Shown piece by piece: positions 1 to 4,847 of a DNA stretch of 5,286 nt. Position 1 is the stretch's first letter; each line of letters begins with the position of its first letter. The DNA comes from a bacterium (GTDB lineage: Bacteria; Patescibacteriota; Gracilibacteria; UM-FILTER-43-11): contig JAUHXI010000113.1 in assembly GCA_030426875.1 (NCBI GenBank), positions 1-5,286 on the forward strand. Reading direction: 5' to 3'. A program made the position numbers and the translations under genes. Below the pieces are notes generated by a model, which did not search any database, had not been told where the DNA came from, and was given only the letters and a program-made list of their open reading frames with translations.

Positions 1-509
1 GCGAGTTCGGTGACCTGCACGGCACCGAAATTGGCCGCAACGCCCTTCAAGCAGTGTGCCACTTCCGAAACCGCCTTCATGAATGATTCATAATTCTTTT
101 TGACCTGAGATTTGTTAATCGTGTAGCCTTGAGTGATGTGGGTGCGGAGGGTTTTAGTGGCCCATTGACGGAATTTTGTTCCAGCGATCGAGTTGATTCG
201 ATATCCAATTGAAATGATAGCATCTAAGTTGTAGAACTTTTGCTTTCTCTTTACCTCTCTTTTTCCCTCTTTTTGAACTTGTAAGAAATCCTTACAAGTT
301 GCTTTTTCGGATAATTCACCCTCTTTAAATACGTTCTTCAAATGAGTTGTGATGTTCTGAGGGCTGGTGTCAAATAATTGAGCCATTTGAGCTTGAGTAG
401 CCCAAATGGTTTCTTGCTTAAAATCACCCTTCAACTTAATGGCCCCTCCTTTGATTTGATAAACAACTACATTATTTTTCATGAGCAAGATTTGATGAGT
501 TAAATTCAT
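1..509 (-). CDS. RhuM-family protein, N-terminal part (cut by left edge)
   Basis: The reading frame is open for 169 codons from the ATG at 507-509 and leaves the window without a stop. Visible family features are a short beta start (VVVYQIKGGAIKL, residues ~14-26), a winged-helix-like stretch (IWATQAQMAQLF, ~35-46, then INITTHLKNVFKEGEL-like text at ~50-64), TCKDFLQVQKEGKREVKR (~69-86), and the hallmark YNLDAIISIGYRINS followed by FRQWAT (~91-115). These match the RhuM family (COG3943), named after a Salmonella pathogenicity-island gene; its biochemical role is not settled. After the hallmark, the text NKSQVKKNYESFMKAV resembles the linker of family members that carry a C-terminal Fic domain, so a RhuM-Fic fusion is possible, but that part lies outside the window. 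The start at 509 has GGAG/AGGT upstream; an internal ATG at 480-482 (MKNNVVVYQ) matches the usual family N-terminus better but has no visible ribosome site. An ATG in frame at 543-545 also exists. The gene is divergent from the helicase gene. Confidence 0.85.
   Translation of the reverse strand, partial: MNLTHQILLMKNNVVVYQIKGGAIKLKGDFKQETIWATQAQMAQLFDTSPQNITTHLKNVFKEGELSEKATCKDFLQVQKEGKREVKRKQKFYNLDAIISIGYRINSIAGTKFRQWATKTLRTHITQGYTINKSQVKKNYESFMKAVSEVAHCLKGVAANFGAVQVTEL
276..300. repeat. Perfect 10-bp inverted repeat inside the RhuM gene
   Basis: AACTTGTAAG (276-285) and CTTACAAGTT (291-300) are exact reverse complements around a 5-nt loop. The element lies inside coding sequence for the conserved TCKDFLQVQ stretch. 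On the plus strand it is followed by GCTTTTT, so antisense transcription from the right-hand side would see a hairpin plus a short T-run. It may be chance or a codon-choice effect; no function is shown. Confidence 0.6.
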
Positions 510-545
510 TATACACCTGCTCCAAACATGATAAAGTAGATTCAT
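492..545. repeat. Imperfect direct repeat across the divergent start region
   Basis: The 18-nt stretches 492-509 and 528-545 match at 13 of 18 positions (both end in ATTCAT) and are 36 bp apart. On the minus strand each begins with ATGAAT, so two in-frame ATG codons of the RhuM gene lie at the same place in the repeats. The 34-bp gap between the divergent genes is too short for two separate promoters, so control elements must overlap coding sequence. No convincing -35/-10 pair was found for either gene here. The repeat could be a shared operator or chance. Confidence 0.25.
515..523 (-). promoter_or_regulatory. Ribosome binding site of the RhuM gene
   Basis: Read on the minus strand, GGAG (520-523) and AGGT (515-518) lie 10 and 5 nt before the ATG at 507-509. 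It is the best Shine-Dalgarno-like site at any annotated start in this window and is the reason for choosing 509 over the internal ATG at 480-482. Confidence 0.45.
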
Positions 546-2799
546 GAGTTTTTTAGAGCATCTTAATGACCGGCAACGTGAGGCAGCCACAACCCTAAAT
601 GGCCCCCTTTTGATTGTGGCAGGGGCGGGGAGTGGGAAGACCCGCACCCTCACGTATCGAATCGCCAACCTGATTCAGCAAGGTATGGCCCAACCGTGGC
701 AGATTCTGGCCGTCACTTTCACCAACAAGGCGGCCAATGAAATGAAGCAACGGGTTAAAATCCTCCTGCAAACTGAATTTGGTGAGGAAAGTCGCCAGCC
801 CATGATTGGAACCTTTCACTCCATCTGTTTGAAAATCTTGTGGAAGCATTATGAAAAAGCAGGACGGAATAAATCCTTCGTCATTTACGACACCACCGAT
901 ACTCAGGGGCTGATGAAGCGACTCATTAAAGAAGCCAATATCGACAACGAAAAAATCAAGCCCAAGCTGGTCTTAGGGATGATTTCCAAAGCTAAAAACC
1001 AACTCCAAACCGCTGCTGTGTTTGATGCTAAGACGGGCAATCATTTTGAACGGTCCATTGCCGAACTCTATTCCGCTTACGAAAAACGTTTGAAGGAAAA
1101 TAATGCGGTGGATTTTGATGATTTGATCATGTTGGTGGTCCACTTATTTCAAAAACATCCAGAAGTGTTAGAGGAATACCACGAACGCTGGCGCTATTTA
1201 AACGTGGATGAATATCAAGATACGAATCATGCCCAGTATACGCTCGTTAAGCTTTTGGCCAACAAGTACCGGAACCTTTGTGTGATTGGCGATTCGGACC
1301 AGTCTATTTACGCTTTTCGAGGGGCTGACATCAGCAACATCCTTGATTTTGAAAAAGATTATTCTGAGGCCAAGATCATTAAACTCGAACAAAATTATCG
1401 CAGTACCCAGGTTATTTTGGACGCAGCGGATGCGGTCATCGATAAAAACACCCAGCGCAAGGTAAAAAAAATGTGGACGGAGCAAGAAGGTGGGGATTTG
1501 ATCGAGGTGATTCATGCCGACACTGAGCAAGATGAAGCCTTCCGCATTGCGCGAGAAATTGAACGACTCCGAGACAAAGAGGAGGTCAAGCCTTCTGACA
1601 TGGTGATTTTATACCGGACCAATGCTCAGTCTCGGATTTTGGAAGAATCCCTCCTCCGCTTTGGCCTGCCCTACAAGGTGATTGGGGGGGTCAAATTTTA
1701 CGCTCGAAAAGAAGTCAAAGACCTGCTGGCCTACCTGCGCGTTTTGATCAATCCACAAGACACTGACAGCTTGCTGCGCATCATCAATGTGCCCACTCGC
1801 CGCATCGGTCAGACCACGGTTCAAAAGCTCCAGGCCTTTGCGCTGGGCCGCTCCCTCAGTCTTTCTGAAGTTCTGAATCACATCGAAATGGTGCAGGCGA
1901 TCAATTCAAAAACTCAAAATCATCTCAAAAACTTTTGGCACCTGTTTACCAAATGGGGGATGGAGGCTCAGCAAAAATCGGTGTCGGAATTGATCCGGCA
2001 AGTCGTCAAAGACATCAATTATGAGGGTTATCTTAAAGACGGAACTGAAGAAGGGGAGATGCGTTACGAGAATATTCTGGAGTTGATTTCGGTGTCTTCC
2101 AAGTACGATGGGCTGGAGTCTGACATCGCCCTCGCTTCATTTTTGGAAGAGGTGGCGTTGGTGGCAGACACGGATCGCATCAATTCCGAAGAAAGTTTGG
2201 TGACCTTGATGACGCTGCATTCGGTGAAGGGGTTGGAGTATTCTTATGTTTTTATTGCGGGTTGTGAGGAGTCGATCTTTCCCCATTCCCGCTCGCTTTT
2301 CGACGAACAAGAAATGGAAGAGGAGCGGCGGCTCATGTATGTGGGGGTGACGCGGGCGATGAAAAAGCTCTACCTGTTGGCCGCCAAGCGACGCATGTTG
2401 TATGGGGATTTTCAAATCAACAAGCTGTCGCGCTTTGTGTTAGACATTCCAGAGGCGCTCATTCAAACCGTGGGGGTGAATGAATCTTCATTCACGACTT
2501 TCTCCCAACCTAGTTACAAGAAAAGCCAACCCGTTCAGACCGCTGAGGTCAAAATTGGCGAGCATCGTTTTGCGGATGGGGATCGGGTCCGGCACCCGAG
2601 TTATGGGGAGGGGATGATTGTGGAGCGGCGAGGCGATTTGATCACGGTGGCCTTTGACAATCGGTTTCATGGGATCAAGAAATTTGCGGCAAACATTGCG
2701 CCGGTTCAAAAGATAGAATCGACTTCCAGCTCAACTTCAACTTCGCCACCTTCCACCCCTCCACTTCCTGAAAACTCTGAGGAGGAGTTTCCGTTTTAG
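544..2799 (+). CDS. pcrA: UvrD/PcrA-type superfamily 1A DNA helicase
   Basis: This is an ATP-dependent 3'-5' DNA helicase/translocase, by family expected to act in nucleotide excision repair, replication-fork restart and removal of protein roadblocks in the cytoplasm. All motifs are intact: Q motif around LNDRQREAA (residues 7-15), Walker A GAGSGKTR (27-34), Ia TFTNKAANEM (58-67), GTFHS (89-93), Walker B DEYQDTN (222-228), motif III GDSDQSIYAFRGA (249-261, Phe where many members have Trp), NYRS (284-287), motif V TLHSVKGLEY (557-566) and motif VI EERRLMYVGVTRA (593-605). A Tudor-like module typical of PcrA, known for RNA polymerase contact, spans ~675-723 (GDRVRHPSYGEG, then GIKKFAANIAPVQKI). 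The 751-residue length is normal. The last ~27 residues are Ser/Thr/Pro-rich and end in the acidic EEEFPF. The start fits the family N-terminus; there is no clear Shine-Dalgarno site (only AAGTAGA). The symbol could equally be uvrD. Confidence 0.96.
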   Translation: MSFLEHLNDRQREAATTLNGPLLIVAGAGSGKTRTLTYRIANLIQQGMAQPWQILAVTFTNKAANEMKQRVKILLQTEFGEESRQPMIGTFHSICLKILWKHYEKAGRNKSFVIYDTTDTQGLMKRLIKEANIDNEKIKPKLVLGMISKAKNQLQTAAVFDAKTGNHFERSIAELYSAYEKRLKENNAVDFDDLIMLVVHLFQKHPEVLEEYHERWRYLNVDEYQDTNHAQYTLVKLLANKYRNLCVIGDSDQSIYAFRGADISNILDFEKDYSEAKIIKLEQNYRSTQVILDAADAVIDKNTQRKVKKMWTEQEGGDLIEVIHADTEQDEAFRIAREIERLRDKEEVKPSDMVILYRTNAQSRILEESLLRFGLPYKVIGGVKFYARKEVKDLLAYLRVLINPQDTDSLLRIINVPTRRIGQTTVQKLQAFALGRSLSLSEVLNHIEMVQAINSKTQNHLKNFWHLFTKWGMEAQQKSVSELIRQVVKDINYEGYLKDGTEEGEMRYENILELISVSSKYDGLESDIALASFLEEVALVADTDRINSEESLVTLMTLHSVKGLEYSYVFIAGCEESIFPHSRSLFDEQEMEEERRLMYVGVTRAMKKLYLLAAKRRMLYGDFQINKLSRFVLDIPEALIQTVGVNESSFTTFSQPSYKKSQPVQTAEVKIGEHRFADGDRVRHPSYGEGMIVERRGDLITVAFDNRFHGIKKFAANIAPVQKIESTSSSTSTSPPSTPPLPENSEEEFPF

Positions 2800-2966
2800 G
2801 AATATTTCATCACCCTCTCCAAATAATTACGTAATTAATTACGTAATTATTTTATCGAGAAATTACCTCCTTACTGGAACAATCCTACACCTAAATAAAA
2901 ACCAAAAAGCTGGAGCAATTCTGCGGATTGACTTCAGCGATCTCCATTCATAATTCCAACCTTGGG
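2800..2966. other. Convergent intergenic region
   Basis: This 167-bp gap lies between the helicase stop and the stop of the minus-strand orphan gene. Apart from the palindrome at 2821-2852 I see no ORF, RNA gene or classical GC-rich terminator. On the minus strand the stretch around 2897-2911 reads as a T-rich run (AGCTTTTTGGTTTTT) that might help end transcription of the orphan gene, but only a weak 5-bp stem with a long loop (TGGAG/CTCCA) lies before it. Confidence 0.5.
2821..2852. repeat. Perfect 32-bp AT-rich palindrome (two tandem 12-bp palindromes)
   Basis: The 32 bases are identical to their own reverse complement, centred between 2836 and 2837. The core is ATTACGTAATTA repeated exactly twice (2826-2837 and 2838-2849); each copy contains the 10-bp palindrome ATTACGTAAT. 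It starts 22 bp after the helicase stop codon, between two convergent genes, and is followed on the plus strand by TTATC. It could act as a weak bidirectional terminator or as a paired protein-binding site. There is no GC-rich stem, so a standard intrinsic terminator is unlikely. Confidence 0.75.
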
Positions 2967-3638
2967 TTATAATTTCAACATATTTTCTTTTAAAAAATTT
3001 AAACTTGCTAAATTTTTAGTCCTTAATAATTCATTATCACTGGTTTTTTTATACGCTTCATAGTATTGCTCAAAAAGATTTTCATATTCAGACTTATTAA
3101 AGTTGTAAATTAGAATTAGCCAAACCAATACTTTTTTTAAATTAGGCATAAAATGATACTTACTTTTAGGGTCAAGATACATTGGGTTCTGAATAGCTAT
3201 ATATTCGTATAAAGATTTATAATCAAATAATGTACTTTTAAAATCATCGACTAATGGCTTAATGTATTGGTGAAATACTGTGAGCGATTGATTTAATGAT
3301 TCAAGGGTGTATTTATAATTCTCATCATATAATTTTTTTAACTCCAAACCTGTCATTCTTTGATCTTTATACGCCAAATTCCATTTAGTAACAGTATATT
3401 TATTAGAATGAGTTAGCTTATTTTTTAAAATAAAGTTTTTTATTTTGTCAAAAGTTATACAAACATCATAGTCTAAATGTAAAAGCGGACGTCCAGCAAA
3501 GCATACAACAATATTATAGGTGCCATATTCAAATTTCTGCACCAATGTGTTTCTAGATTTCACTAATTTATACCGCTCGCTTTCTAGGCTTTCAAAAAGT
3601 AATTGAATAAAAGCCTTGCTAGGTTTTGGTATACTCAT
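2967..3638 (-). CDS. AT-rich gene of unknown function, 223 residues
   Basis: I do not recognise this protein. It begins MSIPKPSKAF, has no signal peptide and no clear transmembrane segment; the most hydrophobic stretch is VLVWLILIYNF (~residues 170-180), short and embedded in a charged region. The first ~70 residues look like a helix, then alternating beta strands (VQKFEYGTYNIVVCFAG, then LDYDVCITFDKIKNFI), loosely recalling small alpha/beta domains such as DUF4304, but this is an impression, not an assignment. The remainder is probably helical and rich in Lys, Tyr and Asn. Base composition is very different from the neighbours: G+C is 15/60 at 3001-3060 and 10/60 at 3421-3480, against 28/60 at 2041-2100 in the helicase gene. 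That suggests acquisition from an AT-rich donor. No Shine-Dalgarno site precedes the ATG, but the bases before it are A/T-rich and a candidate promoter lies at 3663-3691. Confidence 0.7.
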   Translation of the reverse strand: MSIPKPSKAFIQLLFESLESERYKLVKSRNTLVQKFEYGTYNIVVCFAGRPLLHLDYDVCITFDKIKNFILKNKLTHSNKYTVTKWNLAYKDQRMTGLELKKLYDENYKYTLESLNQSLTVFHQYIKPLVDDFKSTLFDYKSLYEYIAIQNPMYLDPKSKYHFMPNLKKVLVWLILIYNFNKSEYENLFEQYYEAYKKTSDNELLRTKNLASLNFLKENMLKL

Positions 3639-3827
3639 TTATTTATAATTACTGCCAATGCTAATATAAACCCAGTCTTGCTTCCGTACAATACAATAGC
3701 CGCTTAAAAAATGAAAAATTAAATGGCCAGTAAAAAGAGAATGAATTGTGTAGTCTGGCTGACAATGTAAATAAATGACCAAAATACTTCTGATATTAAA
3801 GACGACCATCGATCTGTCGCGGAACAT
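3639..3827 (-). CDS. Doubtful 62-codon ORF abutting the orphan gene
   Basis: The ORF starts at ATG 3825-3827 and its TAA (3639-3641) touches the ATG of the next gene directly, so translational coupling is conceivable. The product would be aromatic and hydrophobic in the middle (SLFTGHLIFHFLSGYCIV) with no recognised motif. No ribosome site is visible at the start, and a candidate promoter for the downstream gene lies inside it. It could be the remnant of a longer gene, a small coupled protein, or just an open stretch. I consider non-coding more likely. Confidence 0.2.
   Translation of the reverse strand: MFRDRSMVVFNIRSILVIYLHCQPDYTIHSLFTGHLIFHFLSGYCIVRKQDWVYISIGSNYK
3663..3691 (-). promoter_or_regulatory. 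Candidate sigma-70-like promoter of the orphan gene
   Basis: On the minus strand TTGTAC (-35, 3686-3691, three of six consensus bases) and TATATT (-10, 3663-3668, five of six) are separated by exactly 17 bp. Transcription would begin about 18 nt before the ATG at 3638, giving a short leader without a Shine-Dalgarno site. In AT-rich DNA such matches arise easily. Confidence 0.35.
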
Positions 3828-3854
3828 GACGCTTCATTAATTTTAAGATAGAAT
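3826..3854 (+). promoter_or_regulatory. Candidate sigma-70-like promoter of rsmA
   Basis: ATGACG (-35, 3826-3831, four of six consensus bases) and TAGAAT (-10, 3849-3854, five of six) are spaced by 17 bp. The predicted transcript start near 3861 would leave a leader of roughly 16 nt before the rsmA ATG, again with no Shine-Dalgarno site. A second -10-like TATAAA overlaps at 3854-3859. Confidence 0.4.
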
Positions 3855-3876
3855 ATAAAGCGAATTAACCAAAAAT

Positions 3877-4701
3877 ATGTCCAAACTCGACCAACTCAAA
3901 ATACTCCTCCAATCCAAAGGGCTCTGGGCCAAAAAAGCCCTGGGCCAAAATTTTTTAGTGGATGAAGCAGTCCTCGATCAAATCATCGAAGCCGCCGATT
4001 TGTACGACGGTGATCATGTGGTCGAAGTCGGTCCTGGAACAGGGTTCTTAACCGAACAACTCATCCAAAACGCCGGCCACGTCACCTCCATCGAACTTGA
4101 TGCCGACATGGTTGATTTGCTCAAAGCTCAATTCCCACTCACTGAAAATCTAACCCTCATTCACGACGACATTTTAAAACTTAAAATTGAGGATTTAAAA
4201 TTAAAAGAGCATTACAAAGTCGTGGCCAACATCCCGTATTACATCACCTCTCCCGTGATCCGGCATTTTTTACAAGCGGAACTCAGGCCAAAATTGATGG
4301 TCCTTTTGGTTCAAAAAGAAGTGGCCGAAAAAATGTGCTCCCTCAAAGGCCGAAGTTTTGTGACCATGGAAACCGCCGTACAAGGGTCCGCCAAATACAT
4401 TGCGACCGTTCCCTCGACCTCATTTCATCCGTCCCCAAAAGTAAACTCAGCCATTTTGCAGATCACCGTTTACCCCGAACCTCTGGTTCCAAATTCAGAA
4501 CTGAAAGACTTTTTAAGGATTGTAAAATTTGGCTACAGTCAAAAGCGGAAGAAATTGAGCAATTCACTGGGAGCAGGCCTTCATAAAGAGCCTTCTGAGA
4601 TTCGAGATTTGCTCCATCAAGCCAAGCTGGACCCCAGTGTACGGGCCGAGGATTTGGAAATTGAGGATTGGAAGAAGCTGCACGGCTTGATTAATTCTTA
4701 A
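3877..4701 (+). CDS. rsmA: 16S rRNA dimethyladenosine transferase RsmA (KsgA)
   Basis: The enzyme transfers four methyl groups from S-adenosylmethionine to two adjacent adenines (A1518 and A1519, E. coli numbering) in the 3'-terminal hairpin of 16S rRNA, a late step in 30S subunit maturation. Signature elements are in order: KKALGQNFL (residues 19-27), the SAM-binding motif I VEVGPGTG (49-56), the acidic ELD (73-75) that contacts the SAM ribose, HDD (96-98), the catalytic motif NIPYYITSPV (118-127; N-I/L-P-Y is the adenine-N6 methylase signature), FHPSPKVNSAI (183-193), FGYSQKRKKLSNSLG (218-232) and RAEDLEIEDW (256-265). The length of 274 is normal for the family and both ends are intact. No Shine-Dalgarno site precedes the ATG; the start is chosen because it places GQNFL at the usual distance. 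It is divergent from the AT-rich orphan and followed, after 146 bp, by a transporter gene on the same strand. Confidence 0.97.
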   Translation: MSKLDQLKILLQSKGLWAKKALGQNFLVDEAVLDQIIEAADLYDGDHVVEVGPGTGFLTEQLIQNAGHVTSIELDADMVDLLKAQFPLTENLTLIHDDILKLKIEDLKLKEHYKVVANIPYYITSPVIRHFLQAELRPKLMVLLVQKEVAEKMCSLKGRSFVTMETAVQGSAKYIATVPSTSFHPSPKVNSAILQITVYPEPLVPNSELKDFLRIVKFGYSQKRKKLSNSLGAGLHKEPSEIRDLLHQAKLDPSVRAEDLEIEDWKKLHGLINS

Positions 4702-4847
4702 TTTTTTATACTTTTCTGTTTGGAATTTCCAATTTCTAAATTCTAAGCCTATTATAAAATCTCCCCAGCCCTCTTTCTCAAGAGGGGGTCTGACCTAAAT
4801 TAGCCATGGTTGCAATTCCAAATAATATTTAGAATTTAAAATTAAGA
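4702..4847. other. Spacer between rsmA and transporter gene with inverted AT-rich motifs
   Basis: Right after the rsmA stop comes a T-run (ATTTTTTATAC) without a stable stem before it. TTGGAATTTCCAA (about 4720-4732) is a 6-bp inverted repeat around one T. Left-hand motifs TTTGGAATT and TAAATTCTAA recur inverted to the right of the central GC hairpin as AATTCCAAA and TTAGAATTTA, though not in the nested order needed for one long stem. No ORF or RNA gene is seen. A -35-like TTGCAA (4810-4815) has no convincing -10 partner. Confidence 0.45.
4769..4786. repeat. REP-like GC hairpin in the rsmA-transporter spacer
   Basis: CCCTCTT (4769-4775) and AAGAGGG (4780-4786) form a perfect 7-bp stem with a TCTC loop, flanked by CTCCCCAG on the left and GGTCTGACC on the right. 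There is no T-run after the stem, so it is not a standard terminator. The wording (AAATCTCCCC, then a C/T-rich arm, then AAGAGGGGG) resembles the dispersed intergenic palindromic units seen in many bacterial genomes; being a repeat cannot be shown from one copy. Confidence 0.5.

Noticed and set aside
1684..1690. Run of seven G in the helicase gene as a possible frameshift site
   Set aside because: The frame is intact through it (Ile-Gly-Gly-Val) and no alternative product is apparent.
595..2709. Several minus-strand ORFs of 73-110 codons lying inside the helicase gene
   Set aside because: They overlap a fully motif-supported gene and show no recognisable protein features; they are frame shadows.
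2800..3876. Target-site duplications or terminal inverted repeats bounding the AT-rich segment
   Set aside because: I compared the sequences near both borders and found only loose A/T-rich similarity, no exact duplication; no transposase or integrase is present.
3919..3956. Hairpin GGGCT/AGCCC and repeated CTGGGCCAAAA followed by six T near the start of rsmA, resembling an attenuator
   Set aside because: The stem is only 5 bp with a 12-nt loop, the T-run is 10 nt away, and the bases encode the conserved KKALGQNFL; coding constraint explains it.
4335..4586. 83-codon plus-strand ORF inside rsmA
   Set aside because: It lies in another frame of a complete rsmA gene with all motifs; no protein-like features.
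544..4701. Possible alternative genetic code (TGA as Gly) given a possible candidate-phylum origin
   Set aside because: pcrA and rsmA are full length, end with TAG and TAA, and have no internal in-frame TGA, so there is no evidence for recoding.
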